From contig DATKZQ010000016.1 of NCBI GenBank assembly GCA_035527895.1, forward strand, positions 23,635 to 87,634: a DNA stretch of 64,000 nucleotides, read 5' to 3'. The notes beneath the pieces were generated by a model. It saw only the letters and a program-made list of their open reading frames with translations, was not told the origin of the DNA and made no database searches. The position numbers were made by a program, and so were the translations under genes. The stretch comes from JADFWK01 sp035527895 (GTDB lineage Bacteria > Desulfobacterota > DSM-4660 > Desulfatiglandales > B25-G16). Shown piece by piece: positions 8,480 to 17,959 of this stretch. The stretch's first letter is position 1; each line of letters starts with the position of its first letter.

Positions 8480-10165
8480 CTATTCCTTTCGCCCCAATAC
8501 ATCACCGTAGCCCGACCTCATTACCTTTTTGTCAAACTTGCCGACGCTCGTCCGAGGTATCTGATCTACAAAGACAAACCGATCGGGTATCCACCACTTC
8601 AGTATCTTGCCATCTTCCACATACTGGTTCATGTGCTCCTTGAGTTCATCTTCGGAAATCTCAGCCTTGAATTCTTTCTTCGGCACTAAAAGAGCGACTG
8701 GGCGCTCTCCCCATTTATCCGAATGTGCCCCGAAGACTGCCACTTCCTGAACCTTAGGATGCATATTTATGAGGTTCTCCAGCGTGAGGCTGGAGATCCA
8801 TTCGCCTCCGCTCTTTATCACATTCTTGGATCGGTCAATGATGAGCACGCTTTCCTCTTCATCGATCGTTGCCATGTCCCCTGTGTGCATCCATCCATCT
8901 CGCCAGAGCTCCGCGGACTTCTCCGGATCCCTGTAGTATCCCATGGTGAGCCATGGGGCCCTGAGCACGATTTCACCGACCGTTTTCCCGTCTTTCGGCA
9001 CATCTTTTCCCTGCTCATCTACGACCCGTTGCTCGACGAATGGAGGTGCGATACCCGTTCCACTGAGAAACTCTATCTTCTTATCCTCTGGCCAAGCAAA
9101 CATGTGCGGCTTAAGATACTGGAGGCCCACCTTTGTATAGACTTCCGTCATTCCCCATCCTGAACAGACATCCATGCCGAGCTCTTTGGCCTTTTTGGCA
9201 AGTATGGTATTAAGCCGCATCCCGCCGCCTTCATATATGAGGCCCTTAAGGTATTCTCTGAATTGCTCGACCTCCGGATGTGAGATAATCATGTTCAGCA
9301 TCGTGGCAACGCAACACATGTACCCACCCTGATCCGGGCTTTTTTCTCGTTTCAGTAATTCAAAAAACACTTCGGGATCGAATCGGCCGGGATAGAGCTG
9401 CTTGCACCCGAGGTATGTTGCCATATATGGTTGACCCCAGCCATGAGCGTGAAACATAGGCACCATTTGGATGGTCAAGTCACGGCGTGGGTCCAATCCC
9501 CTTTCCCCTTCAAAACCCAAGAGCACATTCGCCCAGATAAGGGTATGCATGATATGCTGCCGATGCGTGAAGAAGGCCACCTTTGGATCTCCGGTTGTGC
9601 CGGTCGTGTTGCTCAGCGATGCCACCGTATTCTCGTTGAGATCGGGGTAGTCATAGTGTGGCGATGCAGAACGCAGCAATTCCTCGTACTCCGAGAGCGG
9701 CTGTAAGACCGTCTCCGGCAGTTTTCCGTCATCCGCCAGTGCGATATACTGTTTGACCGTCTTGAGCTTGCCGCTGATCGACTCAATTATTGGAGTGAAA
9801 TCCTTGTTAAAGATCACAACATCATCTTCCACCCGGTTGACAAGATAGACAATTTGGTCTGGGCTGAGAAGTGGATTCCCCATATGCAGCATGGCACCCA
9901 TACAGGGCACTGCAAAATATACCTCAAGGAAGCGGTGTGTATTCCATTCGAAGCAGATGACTTTTGAGCCCTGTTTGACACCAAACCCTTTGAGCGTATT
10001 CGACAGGCGCTGGCACCGTTCATAAAGCTGGGCATAATTTCCACGGAAAAGGTCCTTATAAACGATCTCTCCCTCAGGATGCATTTTTGCCGCGTGTTCC
10101 AATAGAACTTTCAGAATAAGCTGATAGTCATAACCAACTCTCGGAAATTCTTGCTCTTGGGCCAT
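8480..10165 (-). CDS. Acyl-CoA synthetase (AMP-forming, fatty-acid CoA ligase family)
   Basis: 561 residues of the ANL superfamily, activating a carboxylic acid to its CoA thioester with ATP. The P-loop-like TTGTTGDPKV (187-196), GWGMTE (336-341), the HTGDMA and DRSKNVIKSGGEW blocks (about 430-455) and the C-terminal catalytic-lysine region RTSVGKFDKK (about 541-550) are all present. Overall it is most like the medium/long-chain FadD-type ligases of Desulfobacterota; the acid used cannot be read from sequence. Convergent with gcdA, and close to acyl-CoA dehydrogenase and three oxoacid oxidoreductases, consistent with fatty- or aromatic-acid breakdown. Confidence 0.88.
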   Translation of the reverse strand: MAQEQEFPRVGYDYQLILKVLLEHAAKMHPEGEIVYKDLFRGNYAQLYERCQRLSNTLKGFGVKQGSKVICFEWNTHRFLEVYFAVPCMGAMLHMGNPLLSPDQIVYLVNRVEDDVVIFNKDFTPIIESISGKLKTVKQYIALADDGKLPETVLQPLSEYEELLRSASPHYDYPDLNENTVASLSNTTGTTGDPKVAFFTHRQHIMHTLIWANVLLGFEGERGLDPRRDLTIQMVPMFHAHGWGQPYMATYLGCKQLYPGRFDPEVFFELLKREKSPDQGGYMCCVATMLNMIISHPEVEQFREYLKGLIYEGGGMRLNTILAKKAKELGMDVCSGWGMTEVYTKVGLQYLKPHMFAWPEDKKIEFLSGTGIAPPFVEQRVVDEQGKDVPKDGKTVGEIVLRAPWLTMGYYRDPEKSAELWRDGWMHTGDMATIDEEESVLIIDRSKNVIKSGGEWISSLTLENLINMHPKVQEVAVFGAHSDKWGERPVALLVPKKEFKAEISEDELKEHMNQYVEDGKILKWWIPDRFVFVDQIPRTSVGKFDKKVMRSGYGDVLGRKE

Positions 10166-10836
10166 AGCTCACCTCCTCAGGGCCTAGATACCACCTTCCT
10201 TCTCTTATAGTGAAGCCTCCCCGCTCTGAAGAGCGGGGCATCCTCATGATGGATAGCGAAACTCTCCATAATCTTTAGCCCTTCTTCTCTAAAGCTTCGG
10301 AGGGCTCTCCCCGCCATCTCTGTCGGGCCGAAGACTTTGGCGAAGGCCGATCATTCCCGTCCTAAAGGACGGGGCATTCTGGCGAAGGAGAGTAAATGCA
10401 AGCTCTTGCCACCTAACAGAATTTCCTGGCTTTGTCAATAAACAGCCCTGCCACCGCAGGGCAACGTCAAGGTCCAGGGTGGATATCCTTTCTTGGTTAT
10501 GCCCTCCACCAGGGGGCATTATCGGGTCATTTTAAAATGGTTTATTGCCCCCGAAGCCTTGGAATCATATGTTCCATCTCTATAAAGCATTTTGAAACGC
10601 CCACTGATCCAAACGAAATGAGGCCTGCCCTGGCGCGAAGGTGCTCGAGTATTGAACGAAAGCCGCATTGTTTGGAGTTGTACGTTTTAGGGGCATCCTT
10701 TACAGGCCAGGTCCGGGCAAGGGGCATGAACAAAATAGGATATCCATACCCACCAACGAGCTCAAACATCACGAGCTTCAGTTTTACTATGACATGGCCC
10801 TGCCAAAACACTTGACAAATGGAACTGGTATGATAA
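10166..10836. other. Gap with GC-rich hairpins and one inverted repeat copy
   Basis: No gene. Holds a perfect hairpin CCCCGCTC-TGAA-GAGCGGGG (10219-10238) and another CCCGTCC-TAAA-GGACGGG (10356-10373), both followed by a GGGGCAT-type tail. Such paired hairpins resemble ends of IS200/IS605-type elements, but no transposase or TnpB remnant is visible. A copy of the CCCTGGC-ended repeat (10628-10723) lies just before the KOR2 operon. Confidence 0.55.
10628..10723 (-). repeat. CCCTGGC/GCCAGGG-ended repeat, reverse copy 1
   Basis: The left end CCCTGGCGCGA matches the right end of the plus-oriented copies, and the opposite end GCCAGGTCCGGGC matches their left end with changes. It lies about 110 bp upstream of the KOR2 ferredoxin gene, close to where its promoter should be. 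Confidence 0.65.
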
Positions 10837-11046
10837 ATGAGCCCTATGATGGCCAAGAAAGGTAAGAAGAAGCCCGTTATCAAAAGAGAGTGGTGCAAGG
10901 GATGCGGGATCTGTGTGGAGTTTTGTCCGGAAGACGCCCTGGCCCTGGATGAAATGGAAAAGGTTCAGCTTATCTCCAGCGAAAAGTGCAATGGTTGTGG
11001 AATGTGCGAACTTCGCTGCCCTGATCTCGCAATAGAACTTGAATAA
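10837..11046 (+). CDS. korD: KOR2 ferredoxin (delta) subunit
   Basis: 69 residues; two [4Fe-4S] motifs, C20-C23-C26-C30 and C51-C54-C57-C61, each CX2CX2CX3CP. First gene of the KOR2 operon, 12 nt before the alpha gene, so it is the dedicated electron acceptor of this oxidoreductase. Three Met codons lie close together (10837, 10846, 10849) with no strong ribosome binding site, so the exact start is uncertain. The lysine-rich N-terminus (AKKGKKKP) is typical of delta subunits. Confidence 0.88.
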   Translation: MSPMMAKKGKKKPVIKREWCKGCGICVEFCPEDALALDEMEKVQLISSEKCNGCGMCELRCPDLAIELE

Positions 11047-11058
11047 GGTGATAGACGT

Positions 11059-12207
11059 ATGAAGCAGAATGTCCTCTTTGTTCAAGGCAATGAAGCCTGT
11101 GTGGAAGGAGCCCTTTATGCCGGTCTCAATTTTTTTGCGGGCTATCCAATTACCCCCTCTACCGAGGTCGCCGAACTGCTCTCCTATCGGCTACCAGCAA
11201 AGGGCGGGAAGTTCATCCAGATGGAAGACGAGCTTTCCTCAATGTGCGCCATAATCGGGGCCTCACTTACCGGAAAAAAGACCATGACCGCTACCAGCGG
11301 TCCCGGTTTTTCCCTTAAACAGGAGGCTATCGGTTTTGCGGTTATGACCGAGACCCCTTGTGTTGTTGTAAACGTTCAGAGGGGCGGGCCCTCCACAGGC
11401 CTCCCTACGAGCGTGAGTCAAGGTGATGTGATGCAAACCCGCTGGGGTACTCATGGAGAGCACGCTATCATCGCGCTGACGGCCTCAAACAATCAGGACA
11501 TATTTGCCATGACCATTGAGGCATTCAATCTTTCAGAGACCTTTCGAAGCCCGGTCATCCTGCTCCTGGATGAGATTGTGGCTCACACAAGAGAAAAGCT
11601 CGTGATGGCGGAGCCAGGTGAAATCAATGTAGTTGAAAGGCTCCATACATCTGTACCGGAAGGAACTGACTATCATCCCTATCTACCCAGGGAGGATGGC
11701 CGGCTTCCCATGTCCGATTTTGGAGGTGTCCATCGGTATAACGTTACCGGCCTTGCCCATGACATGTGGGGTTTCCCGTCAAATAAGCCGGAGGTCGTAT
11801 GCGAACTGATGCGCCACCTGGTAGACAAAATCGAGGGGCATACGAGAGAGATCACCCGGGTAAAGGAATTCTATGTTCACGATGCGGACTGCCTTTTGAT
11901 CTCGTATGGCGCCTCAGCCAGAACTGCACTGCACGTTGTTGAAAACAGGCGCGAACGGGGTGAAAAGCTCGGGCTCTTGGAGCTTCAGTCGCTGTGGCCC
12001 TTTCCCGCTGAAGTTGTCAGAAAGCGGTGCGCCTCGGTCAACTTTGTTATCGTAGTTGAGATGAACATGGGCCAGATCCTTCACGAAGTTAAAGCGGTCG
12101 TGGATGAGCGTAGCAAGGTCTTTCTGGCAAATAAGATCGACGGAAGCTTTATTACCCCTTCGGACGTCTTAGACATCTTGAGAATCATTCAGGGAAAGGG
12201 GGCGTAA
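11059..12207 (+). CDS. korA: KOR2 2-oxoacid:ferredoxin oxidoreductase alpha subunit
   Basis: 382 residues with QGNEACVEGA near the N-terminus, YPITPSTE (about 29-36) and ATSGPGFSLKQE (about 77-88), the same signature as the KOR1 alpha chain but clearly divergent in the middle third (FGGVHRYNVTGLAHD). The conserved WPFP block (about 314-317) is present. Operon order is ferredoxin, alpha, beta, gamma, unlike KOR1 where the ferredoxin comes last and a flavoprotein is added. Confidence 0.92.
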   Translation: MKQNVLFVQGNEACVEGALYAGLNFFAGYPITPSTEVAELLSYRLPAKGGKFIQMEDELSSMCAIIGASLTGKKTMTATSGPGFSLKQEAIGFAVMTETPCVVVNVQRGGPSTGLPTSVSQGDVMQTRWGTHGEHAIIALTASNNQDIFAMTIEAFNLSETFRSPVILLLDEIVAHTREKLVMAEPGEINVVERLHTSVPEGTDYHPYLPREDGRLPMSDFGGVHRYNVTGLAHDMWGFPSNKPEVVCELMRHLVDKIEGHTREITRVKEFYVHDADCLLISYGASARTALHVVENRRERGEKLGLLELQSLWPFPAEVVRKRCASVNFVIVVEMNMGQILHEVKAVVDERSKVFLANKIDGSFITPSDVLDILRIIQGKGA

Positions 12208-12210
12208 CGG

Positions 12211-13014
12211 ATGCCGGTAAGGGACTACATTAGAGAAAGGTTCTTTCCCCACCTATGGTGCCCGGGCTGCGGCCATGGTATCGTAATGGGCTCAATGATC
12301 CGGGCAATAGAAAATCTCGCGATCAGGAAAAACGACATAGTCGTGGTTTCCGGTATCGGATGTTCCTCCCGTATCTGCGGTTATCTCGATTTCCATACCT
12401 TGCACACATTACACGGCCGAGCCCTTGCCTTTGCAACAGGTGTTAAACTCAGCAGGCCCGAGCTTACCCTCATCGTTCCCATGGGAGACGGTGATGCCTT
12501 CGCTATCGGTGGAAACCACCTCATCCATGCAGCAAGGCGCAATATCGACGTAAATGGCATCATCATGAACAACAACATCTACGGTATGACGGGAGGGCAG
12601 TATTCACCTTCGACCGGGTACGGGGACCTGGCAACCACAGCACCGTACGGCAATATCGATCCTCCCTTTGATTTGGTTAAACTTGCCCTGGGCGCTGGTG
12701 CTACCTTTGTAGCAAGAACAACAACCTATCATGTGACCTCAATGATAAAGATCCTGGAAAAGGCGATCACCCATAAGGGCTTTTCGGTTGTTGAGGTCTT
12801 ATCCCAGTGCCCAACCTATTTCGGCAGGAAAAACAAATTTGCAACTGCAGTGGATATGATGAACTTTTACAAGACCCAGACAACCCCTATAGGGAGTAAG
12901 GAAAAGGACAAGAACCCGGATCTAATCGAAAGGGGGATCTTTATCCAGGAAGAGCGGCCGGAATACTGTGCTGAGTATGCCAAGGTCTTAGAGACGGCAT
13001 CTCAAGGAGGGTGA
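12211..13014 (+). CDS. korB: KOR2 2-oxoacid:ferredoxin oxidoreductase beta subunit
   Basis: 267 residues; CPGCGHG (about 18-24), GDGDAFAIGGNHLIHAARRN (about 92-111) and NNIYGMTGGQYSPSTGYG give a complete thiamine-diphosphate site. Begins 3 nt after the alpha stop. The tail after about residue 225 (TTPIGSKEKDKNPDL onward) is longer than in the other two copies and looks like the IGxFxxxxRPEY tail of 2-oxoglutarate-type beta chains, so 2-oxoglutarate is a reasonable guess for this paralogue. Confidence 0.92.
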   Translation: MPVRDYIRERFFPHLWCPGCGHGIVMGSMIRAIENLAIRKNDIVVVSGIGCSSRICGYLDFHTLHTLHGRALAFATGVKLSRPELTLIVPMGDGDAFAIGGNHLIHAARRNIDVNGIIMNNNIYGMTGGQYSPSTGYGDLATTAPYGNIDPPFDLVKLALGAGATFVARTTTYHVTSMIKILEKAITHKGFSVVEVLSQCPTYFGRKNKFATAVDMMNFYKTQTTPIGSKEKDKNPDLIERGIFIQEERPEYCAEYAKVLETASQGG

Positions 13015-13021
13015 TGTAGTA

Positions 13022-13567
13022 ATGGAACGATGCAGGATTGTCTTCTCCGGCTCAGGCGGGCAAGGGGTGATCACGGCGGCCATCATCCTTGCTGAGGCCG
13101 CGGTACTTCATGAAGGCTTGAATGCGGTACAGTCTCAATCGTACGGCCCGGAGGCGAGGGGGGGAGCAAGCCGTTCCGATGTCATCATTGCCGATACAGA
13201 CATACGCTTTCCCAAGGTAATCCAGCCCAACGTGCTCGTGTGTCTAACGCAGGAGGCATATAACAGATTCTCCGGCCTTATCAGGCCCGGCGGACTCCTG
13301 TTAACCGACAGTCACTATGTGCAAGAAGAACGAAAGGCCGATGCCTGGCAGGTGGAACTTCCCATGTATAAGACGGTTATGGATACAATCGGAAGGCCTA
13401 TCGTGTTTAATATTTGCATGCTCGGGGCTTTGATCGGTCTTACCCAGTTGGTGAAAATCGATTCAGTCATGAAAGTGCTGCAGAGCAGAATTCCACCCGG
13501 CTTCTTGGACGTAAACAAGCAGGCCCTTGAGTTGGGCCTTCACCTTGCCGAACCCTTTAAGAAATAG
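13022..13567 (+). CDS. korC: KOR2 2-oxoacid:ferredoxin oxidoreductase gamma subunit
   Basis: 181 residues; FSGSGGQGVITAA (about 7-19) and SYGPEARGGASRSDVI (about 40-55) identify the gamma chain. A GGAGG in the end of the beta gene serves as its ribosome binding site, 7 nt gap. Ends the KOR2 operon; gltX follows after about 80 bp, possibly with its own promoter. Confidence 0.92.
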   Translation: MERCRIVFSGSGGQGVITAAIILAEAAVLHEGLNAVQSQSYGPEARGGASRSDVIIADTDIRFPKVIQPNVLVCLTQEAYNRFSGLIRPGGLLLTDSHYVQEERKADAWQVELPMYKTVMDTIGRPIVFNICMLGALIGLTQLVKIDSVMKVLQSRIPPGFLDVNKQALELGLHLAEPFKK

Positions 13568-13647
13568 ACCTCCCGACTATATCGGCCTGAGCCTCATGAT
13601 TGACTCTTTGCATCACCTCATTACATTGAAACGAGCAGTTTGAGAAT

Positions 13648-15060
13648 ATGAATACAGAGAACGTTGTCACCAGATTTCCACCCAGCCCTACGGGCACGCT
13701 TCACATTGGCGGAGCCAGGACAGCCCTGTTCAACTGGCTTTTCGCCCGCCATCACAAAGGCAGGTTTATACTCAGAATCGAAGACACAGATAGAGCAAGA
13801 TCCACACGGGAAGACACAGAAGTTATTGTTGAATCGATGAAATGGCTTGGTCTCGACTGGGATGAAGGCCCTTACTTCCAATCCCAGAGGACCGAGATTT
13901 ATACCGAATGCATAGAAAAGCTTCTCTCCACCGGAAAGGCATATTACTGTCACTGCAGTGCGGAAGAGCTGGATGTAAGGAGAGAAAAGGCAAAAGACAA
14001 GGGGTTGAAACCCAAATATGATGGCAAGTGCAGGGACCTCAACCTCGGAAAAGCGCCGGGGGCAGTGGTACGGCTGAAGAGTCCCTTGACCGGTACAATC
14101 ACCTTCATGGATCTGGTGAAAGGGGTCATCTCCGTGGACAGCGAACAAATGGATGACCTCATACTGCAACGCTCTGATGGAACCTTCACCTATAACTTCG
14201 CCGTGGTGGTGGATGATAGTAAAATGGGCGTTACATACGTTATCAGGGGAGACGATCATGTGAACAACACGCCCCGCCAGATCCTCATCTATCAGGCCCT
14301 CGGGGAGCCGATTCCTCATTATGCTCACCTGCCAATGATTCTCGGCTCAGACAAAACACCCCTCAGCAAGCGACACGGGGCAACCTCTGTGCTGGCATAT
14401 CGGGAAATGGGTGTCCTGCCCCACGCCCTGGTGAACGCCCTCGCTCGTCTCGGATGGTCCCACGGCGATCAGGAAGAGTTTTCTAAACAGGAGCTTATTG
14501 ATCTCTTTTCTCTCACACATGTGGGTAAGTCCGCCGGGATCTTCAATATGGAGAAACTCTTGGATCTCAACGGAAAATATATCAGGGCAGAAGATGATGC
14601 ACGCCTGGCAGATCTAGTGCTGCCTTTTCTTGCGGATCTAGGCTGCTCAGGACTAAACAAAGAACAGGTTAAAGGGGCTGTGAGAACAGTGAAACAACGG
14701 GCAAAGACCCTTGTCGAGATGGCCCAGGGTGCCCTCTTCTACTTTAAAGAGATCACCTATGATAAAGATGCCGATGAAAAGTTCTTGCGGCCTGAACTCT
14801 TAGAAATACTCGAAGATCTGCTGGCAGACCTGAAAACAGTATCGGACTTTAGCCAAAAAGGATTAGAGAGGGTTTTCTCCGCCCTCCTGGAAAAACACCA
14901 GATCAAGCTCGGCAAGGTAGCGCAGCCGCTGCGCGTTGTGCTGACCGGTAAAACAGTCAGTCCCGGCATCTTTGAGGTTATGGAAGTTCTGGGTCGGGAA
15001 ACCGTGATCAAGCGGCTATCACATGCCATCTCCTATACAAGGGCAAAAAAAGGCGAATAG
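13648..15060 (+). CDS. gltX: Glutamyl-tRNA synthetase
   Basis: 470 residues, normal length. It charges tRNA-Glu with glutamate. Class I motifs are clear: PPSPTGTLHIGGARTALFNW (about 10-29, HIGH box) and KTPLSKRHG (about 235-243, KMSKS box). The protein also feeds the HemA (glutamyl-tRNA reductase) route encoded at 34686. Convergent with the acyl-CoA dehydrogenase gene. Confidence 0.97.
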   Translation: MNTENVVTRFPPSPTGTLHIGGARTALFNWLFARHHKGRFILRIEDTDRARSTREDTEVIVESMKWLGLDWDEGPYFQSQRTEIYTECIEKLLSTGKAYYCHCSAEELDVRREKAKDKGLKPKYDGKCRDLNLGKAPGAVVRLKSPLTGTITFMDLVKGVISVDSEQMDDLILQRSDGTFTYNFAVVVDDSKMGVTYVIRGDDHVNNTPRQILIYQALGEPIPHYAHLPMILGSDKTPLSKRHGATSVLAYREMGVLPHALVNALARLGWSHGDQEEFSKQELIDLFSLTHVGKSAGIFNMEKLLDLNGKYIRAEDDARLADLVLPFLADLGCSGLNKEQVKGAVRTVKQRAKTLVEMAQGALFYFKEITYDKDADEKFLRPELLEILEDLLADLKTVSDFSQKGLERVFSALLEKHQIKLGKVAQPLRVVLTGKTVSPGIFEVMEVLGRETVIKRLSHAISYTRAKKGE

Positions 15061-15135
15061 GTAACGAGCAGATCTCTCCGGCTGAAAAGCAACCGGTGAT
15101 GGAATGGTGTGATTTTTGGGAATGGAAAGATTTGC

Positions 15136-16737
15136 TCAGGAGGTCAGCTCTTCGGCCACCAGATCCATGTCTCTGACAGCCCCTTCATAGATTCTGCCCA
15201 GCACGAGGGAATTGAGCCTTTCCTTGAACTCCTCAGGCACCTCATGGCCCGCCTCAATAATCTTCGATGTATTAAGATAGACCTTCTCGAGCGACTCTCT
15301 TGCGAACAGCCGGGCAACCGCCGACATGCACTCATGGGAAACGGTCTTTTCCCCGCTCTCCGAACAGGCTTTTATGCACGTCGCTTTTGCTACCTCCACC
15401 CATGTCATCATATCGGCCAGTAGGAACATACGGTACTGCGACTTGGTGACCTTAAGCCTGCGCGCAATCAAGAGGAGTTCATTCAGCGTGTCTATGGCCT
15501 GTGCGGCCGCCGGACCGCCACTTTCACCGGGAAGCTTTGCCAGCTCCTCCGCCATGCCCCTGTAGTACTCTCCCTTGGAGTGTATAGTTTCTCTCAATCT
15601 GAAGAGAGATATGATGCTCTGCTGAATTTCACTTGTTCCTTCAAAGATCGTGGTTATCTTTGCGTCTCTCTTTATCTTTTCAACCTCATATTCCCTGATA
15701 TACCCGTAACCGCCAAGGGCTTGAATAGCGTCATTCGCCGCAGCATCGCCGGCCTCTGTAGCAAAGTATTTGGCTATGGAACCCTCCACTTGCAGATCCT
15801 CTTCTCCCGCATCGATGCGTCGTGCCACCTCTTCAATATAGGCTCTGGCTGCCTCAAGCCGAACTGCATGGGGGACCAGCAGTTTATGTGTATAGCCCTG
15901 CTTTTCCGTTAGCGGGGTCCCGAACTGAATCCGTCCCTTTGCATAGGTTATGGCTCTTTCTAATGCGGCCACCCCGGCTGCAAGTCCGAAGGTTGCCACC
16001 ATAAGCCGCGTATATCCAAAAACGGCGTTGGCCTGTTTCAGTCCGACTCCCTCAACCCCACCGACAAGGTCTCCGGCCGGCACATACACATCTTCCAAGG
16101 TGAGCGGTGCAGTATTTGAGGCCCGTATACCGTGCTTATCCTCATGCCTTCCGGCCGAGAGGCCTTCCACACCCTTTTCAACGACAAAAAAGGACGGCCC
16201 TTCAGGGGTGTCTGCAAGTATGGTAAAGAGATCTGCTACGCCCCCATTGGTTATAAACTGTTTCTGCCCGTTTATCCGGTACCCCTTAGTGTCACCCTCT
16301 CCGTCAAGAACCCTTTCGGCCTTGGTGTTGAGCGCCTGAACATTGGACCCGGCGTCTGGCTCGGTAACGGCATACCCTACAATGAGCCCTTCATCGGCAA
16401 TTCGCCCCACGTATTTCTCTTTTTGTTCATCCGTTCCTGCAACGCGTATGGGGTCCATGCCCAGACAGATTGCCAAAAAGGAGGTAGCTATCGCCATATC
16501 CATCTTTGCCATCTCTTCGGATATCTGCGCAATCTGCACGGCGCTTGCCCCTAAACCGCCATACTCCTCCGGAATGAAGATCAGATGGAGGCCGATATCG
16601 GGGCCGAGCATAAAGCGAATAAGCTCCTCAGGGAAATCCCCCTCCATATCCATCTCCAACCTCGTCTCGAGGGGCAATCTGTCTTTCTCGATCTTCTTGA
16701 GGGTATCGAGAACCATTGAAAACATTTCACGATCCAT
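15136..16737 (-). CDS. Acyl-CoA dehydrogenase
   Basis: 533 residues, longer than the roughly 380-residue standard; the extra C-terminal 140 residues are the helical extension of the larger bacterial acyl-CoA dehydrogenases. AVTEPDAGSNVQALNTKA (about 129-146) is the FAD/substrate motif, ALGGYGYIREYEVEK and IFEGTSEIQQ (about 370-379) contain the usual active-site region with a catalytic Glu candidate. It would introduce the alpha-beta double bond in an acyl-CoA. Begins 21 nt after the ACT gene, so it is probably in the KOR3 operon. Substrate unknown. Confidence 0.92.
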   Translation of the reverse strand: MDREMFSMVLDTLKKIEKDRLPLETRLEMDMEGDFPEELIRFMLGPDIGLHLIFIPEEYGGLGASAVQIAQISEEMAKMDMAIATSFLAICLGMDPIRVAGTDEQKEKYVGRIADEGLIVGYAVTEPDAGSNVQALNTKAERVLDGEGDTKGYRINGQKQFITNGGVADLFTILADTPEGPSFFVVEKGVEGLSAGRHEDKHGIRASNTAPLTLEDVYVPAGDLVGGVEGVGLKQANAVFGYTRLMVATFGLAAGVAALERAITYAKGRIQFGTPLTEKQGYTHKLLVPHAVRLEAARAYIEEVARRIDAGEEDLQVEGSIAKYFATEAGDAAANDAIQALGGYGYIREYEVEKIKRDAKITTIFEGTSEIQQSIISLFRLRETIHSKGEYYRGMAEELAKLPGESGGPAAAQAIDTLNELLLIARRLKVTKSQYRMFLLADMMTWVEVAKATCIKACSESGEKTVSHECMSAVARLFARESLEKVYLNTSKIIEAGHEVPEEFKERLNSLVLGRIYEGAVRDMDLVAEELTS

Positions 16738-16758
16738 CTCGCGGATCCTTTTATCGGC

Positions 16759-17199
16759 TTATAGCCGATAGACTTCTTCGTTCAATACCTTTATCCAGTT
16801 CTCTTTAAGAACGCTCAGGGTTCTTTCCCTATCGTGACCGGCTACGCCGAGGATAAGTATGGCAGTGCTCTCTGTTCCCATGCGCACGAGGCATGGATAG
16901 AGGTAATCAACATTGATGCCTTGCTTTTTCAGGGGTTTCAAAATAGAATTGAGACCTCCCGGATGATGGGGAGTTTCGCAGGCGATTACCTCCTCTACTC
17001 TTAAGCGGTAGCCCCTGGCCTTCAGTACGGTAATGGCCCTATCCGGATCATTGGCTACAAACCTGAGATTCCCTTGCCCGCCTTCTGTGCTCACGTAAAA
17101 CGCAATAATGTCAATCCCGTTGGAACCCAAAATTTCACTCACCAGCGACAGCTGCCCAGGCTCGTTCTTTAACGTTAACTCGATTTCCTTGACAGGCAT
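16759..17199 (-). CDS. Tandem ACT-domain protein in the KOR3 operon
   Basis: About 146 residues with two ACT-like halves: EIELTLKNEPGQLSLVSEIL (residues 4-23) and a second ETPHHPGGLNSILKPLKKQG half (about 72-91). ACT domains bind amino acids and usually report their level; stand-alone two-ACT proteins of this kind occur next to 2-oxoacid oxidoreductase or phenylacetate-CoA ligase genes. An ATG at 17199 has AGGAG 7 nt upstream, while a GTG at 17205 would overlap the gamma stop codon; I prefer the ATG. The context suggests sensing of an amino acid whose oxoacid is the KOR3 substrate. Confidence 0.8.
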   Translation of the reverse strand: MPVKEIELTLKNEPGQLSLVSEILGSNGIDIIAFYVSTEGGQGNLRFVANDPDRAITVLKARGYRLRVEEVIACETPHHPGGLNSILKPLKKQGINVDYLYPCLVRMGTESTAILILGVAGHDRERTLSVLKENWIKVLNEEVYRL

Positions 17200-17201
17200 A
17201 G

Positions 17202-17747
17202 TCACACTCCTCGCAAAACGTATTGAGAACCCATTTCCAAACCCTTCCGGTTTGTTTCCATCTGCCGGGCACTCTTTGTCTTAACCACTTCAGCCAGCGC
17301 ACCCATCAATGAATCAATGCTGGTAATCTTTGTGGCTGCAGCAAAGGCCCCCAGCATAATCATGTTAGCGGTTCTTTCGCTCTTAAGCTTTTTGGCCATA
17401 GTGTTTGCCGGCACCCTAACAACCTCAATGTCTTTTCGCTCCGCATCCATGTCAATTAAGTCCGAATTCAAGAAAAGGGTTCCCTTGCTCTTGAGCTGGC
17501 CCTCATACCGTATCAAGGAGGGTTTATTGAGAACGATAACGTAATCCGGAAACGAGGCTACTGGTGAAGCAATCTCCTCGTCCGAGATAGAGACCGTGCA
17601 ATTCGCTGTCCCCCCCCGGACCTCCGCACCGTAAGCGGGCAGGTAGGTTACGTGCATACCGTCACGCATGGCTGACAACGCCATGATATACCCCATCATC
17701 AGCACACCTTGACCACCAAACCCCGAAAAAATAGTCTTTGTCAGCAT
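17202..17747 (-). CDS. korC: KOR3 2-oxoacid:ferredoxin oxidoreductase gamma subunit
   Basis: 181 residues; FSGFGGQGVLMMG near the N-terminus and AYGAEVRGGTANCTVSIS (about 39-56) mark the gamma chain. The segment keeps all structural glycines. It is separated from its beta gene by 212 bp that contain a repeat copy, so translation coupling seen in KOR1 and KOR2 is lost here. Confidence 0.9.
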   Translation of the reverse strand: MLTKTIFSGFGGQGVLMMGYIMALSAMRDGMHVTYLPAYGAEVRGGTANCTVSISDEEIASPVASFPDYVIVLNKPSLIRYEGQLKSKGTLFLNSDLIDMDAERKDIEVVRVPANTMAKKLKSERTANMIMLGAFAAATKITSIDSLMGALAEVVKTKSARQMETNRKGLEMGSQYVLRGV

Positions 17748-17857
17748 GATATCGCTCTGTGGCTAAATTTTTTCAAATCCTAAAACATATGGAAATCAGT
17801 GCCCTCTTAGTTGAAATTGCCATGTGTTATCTTGCCTCATTCCATCATTCCATCATT

Positions 17858-17950
17858 CCCTGGCCCAGACCTGGCCTGAAATGATTAAGTTCAATAGGTT
17901 CCAATCGGAGGTACCCCAGCAATGACATAGCACTCCGGTCAAGTCGCGCC
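17858..17950 (+). repeat. CCCTGGC-ended repeat inside the KOR3 operon (copy 2)
   Basis: Starts with CCCTGGCCCAGACCTGG and ends at GTCAAGTCGCGCC, just missing the final AGGG, 9 nt before the beta stop codon. Inner sequence matches copies at 27754 and 38880. A CATCATTCC run precedes it. Confidence 0.8.
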
Positions 17951-17959
17951 TATATTCCA

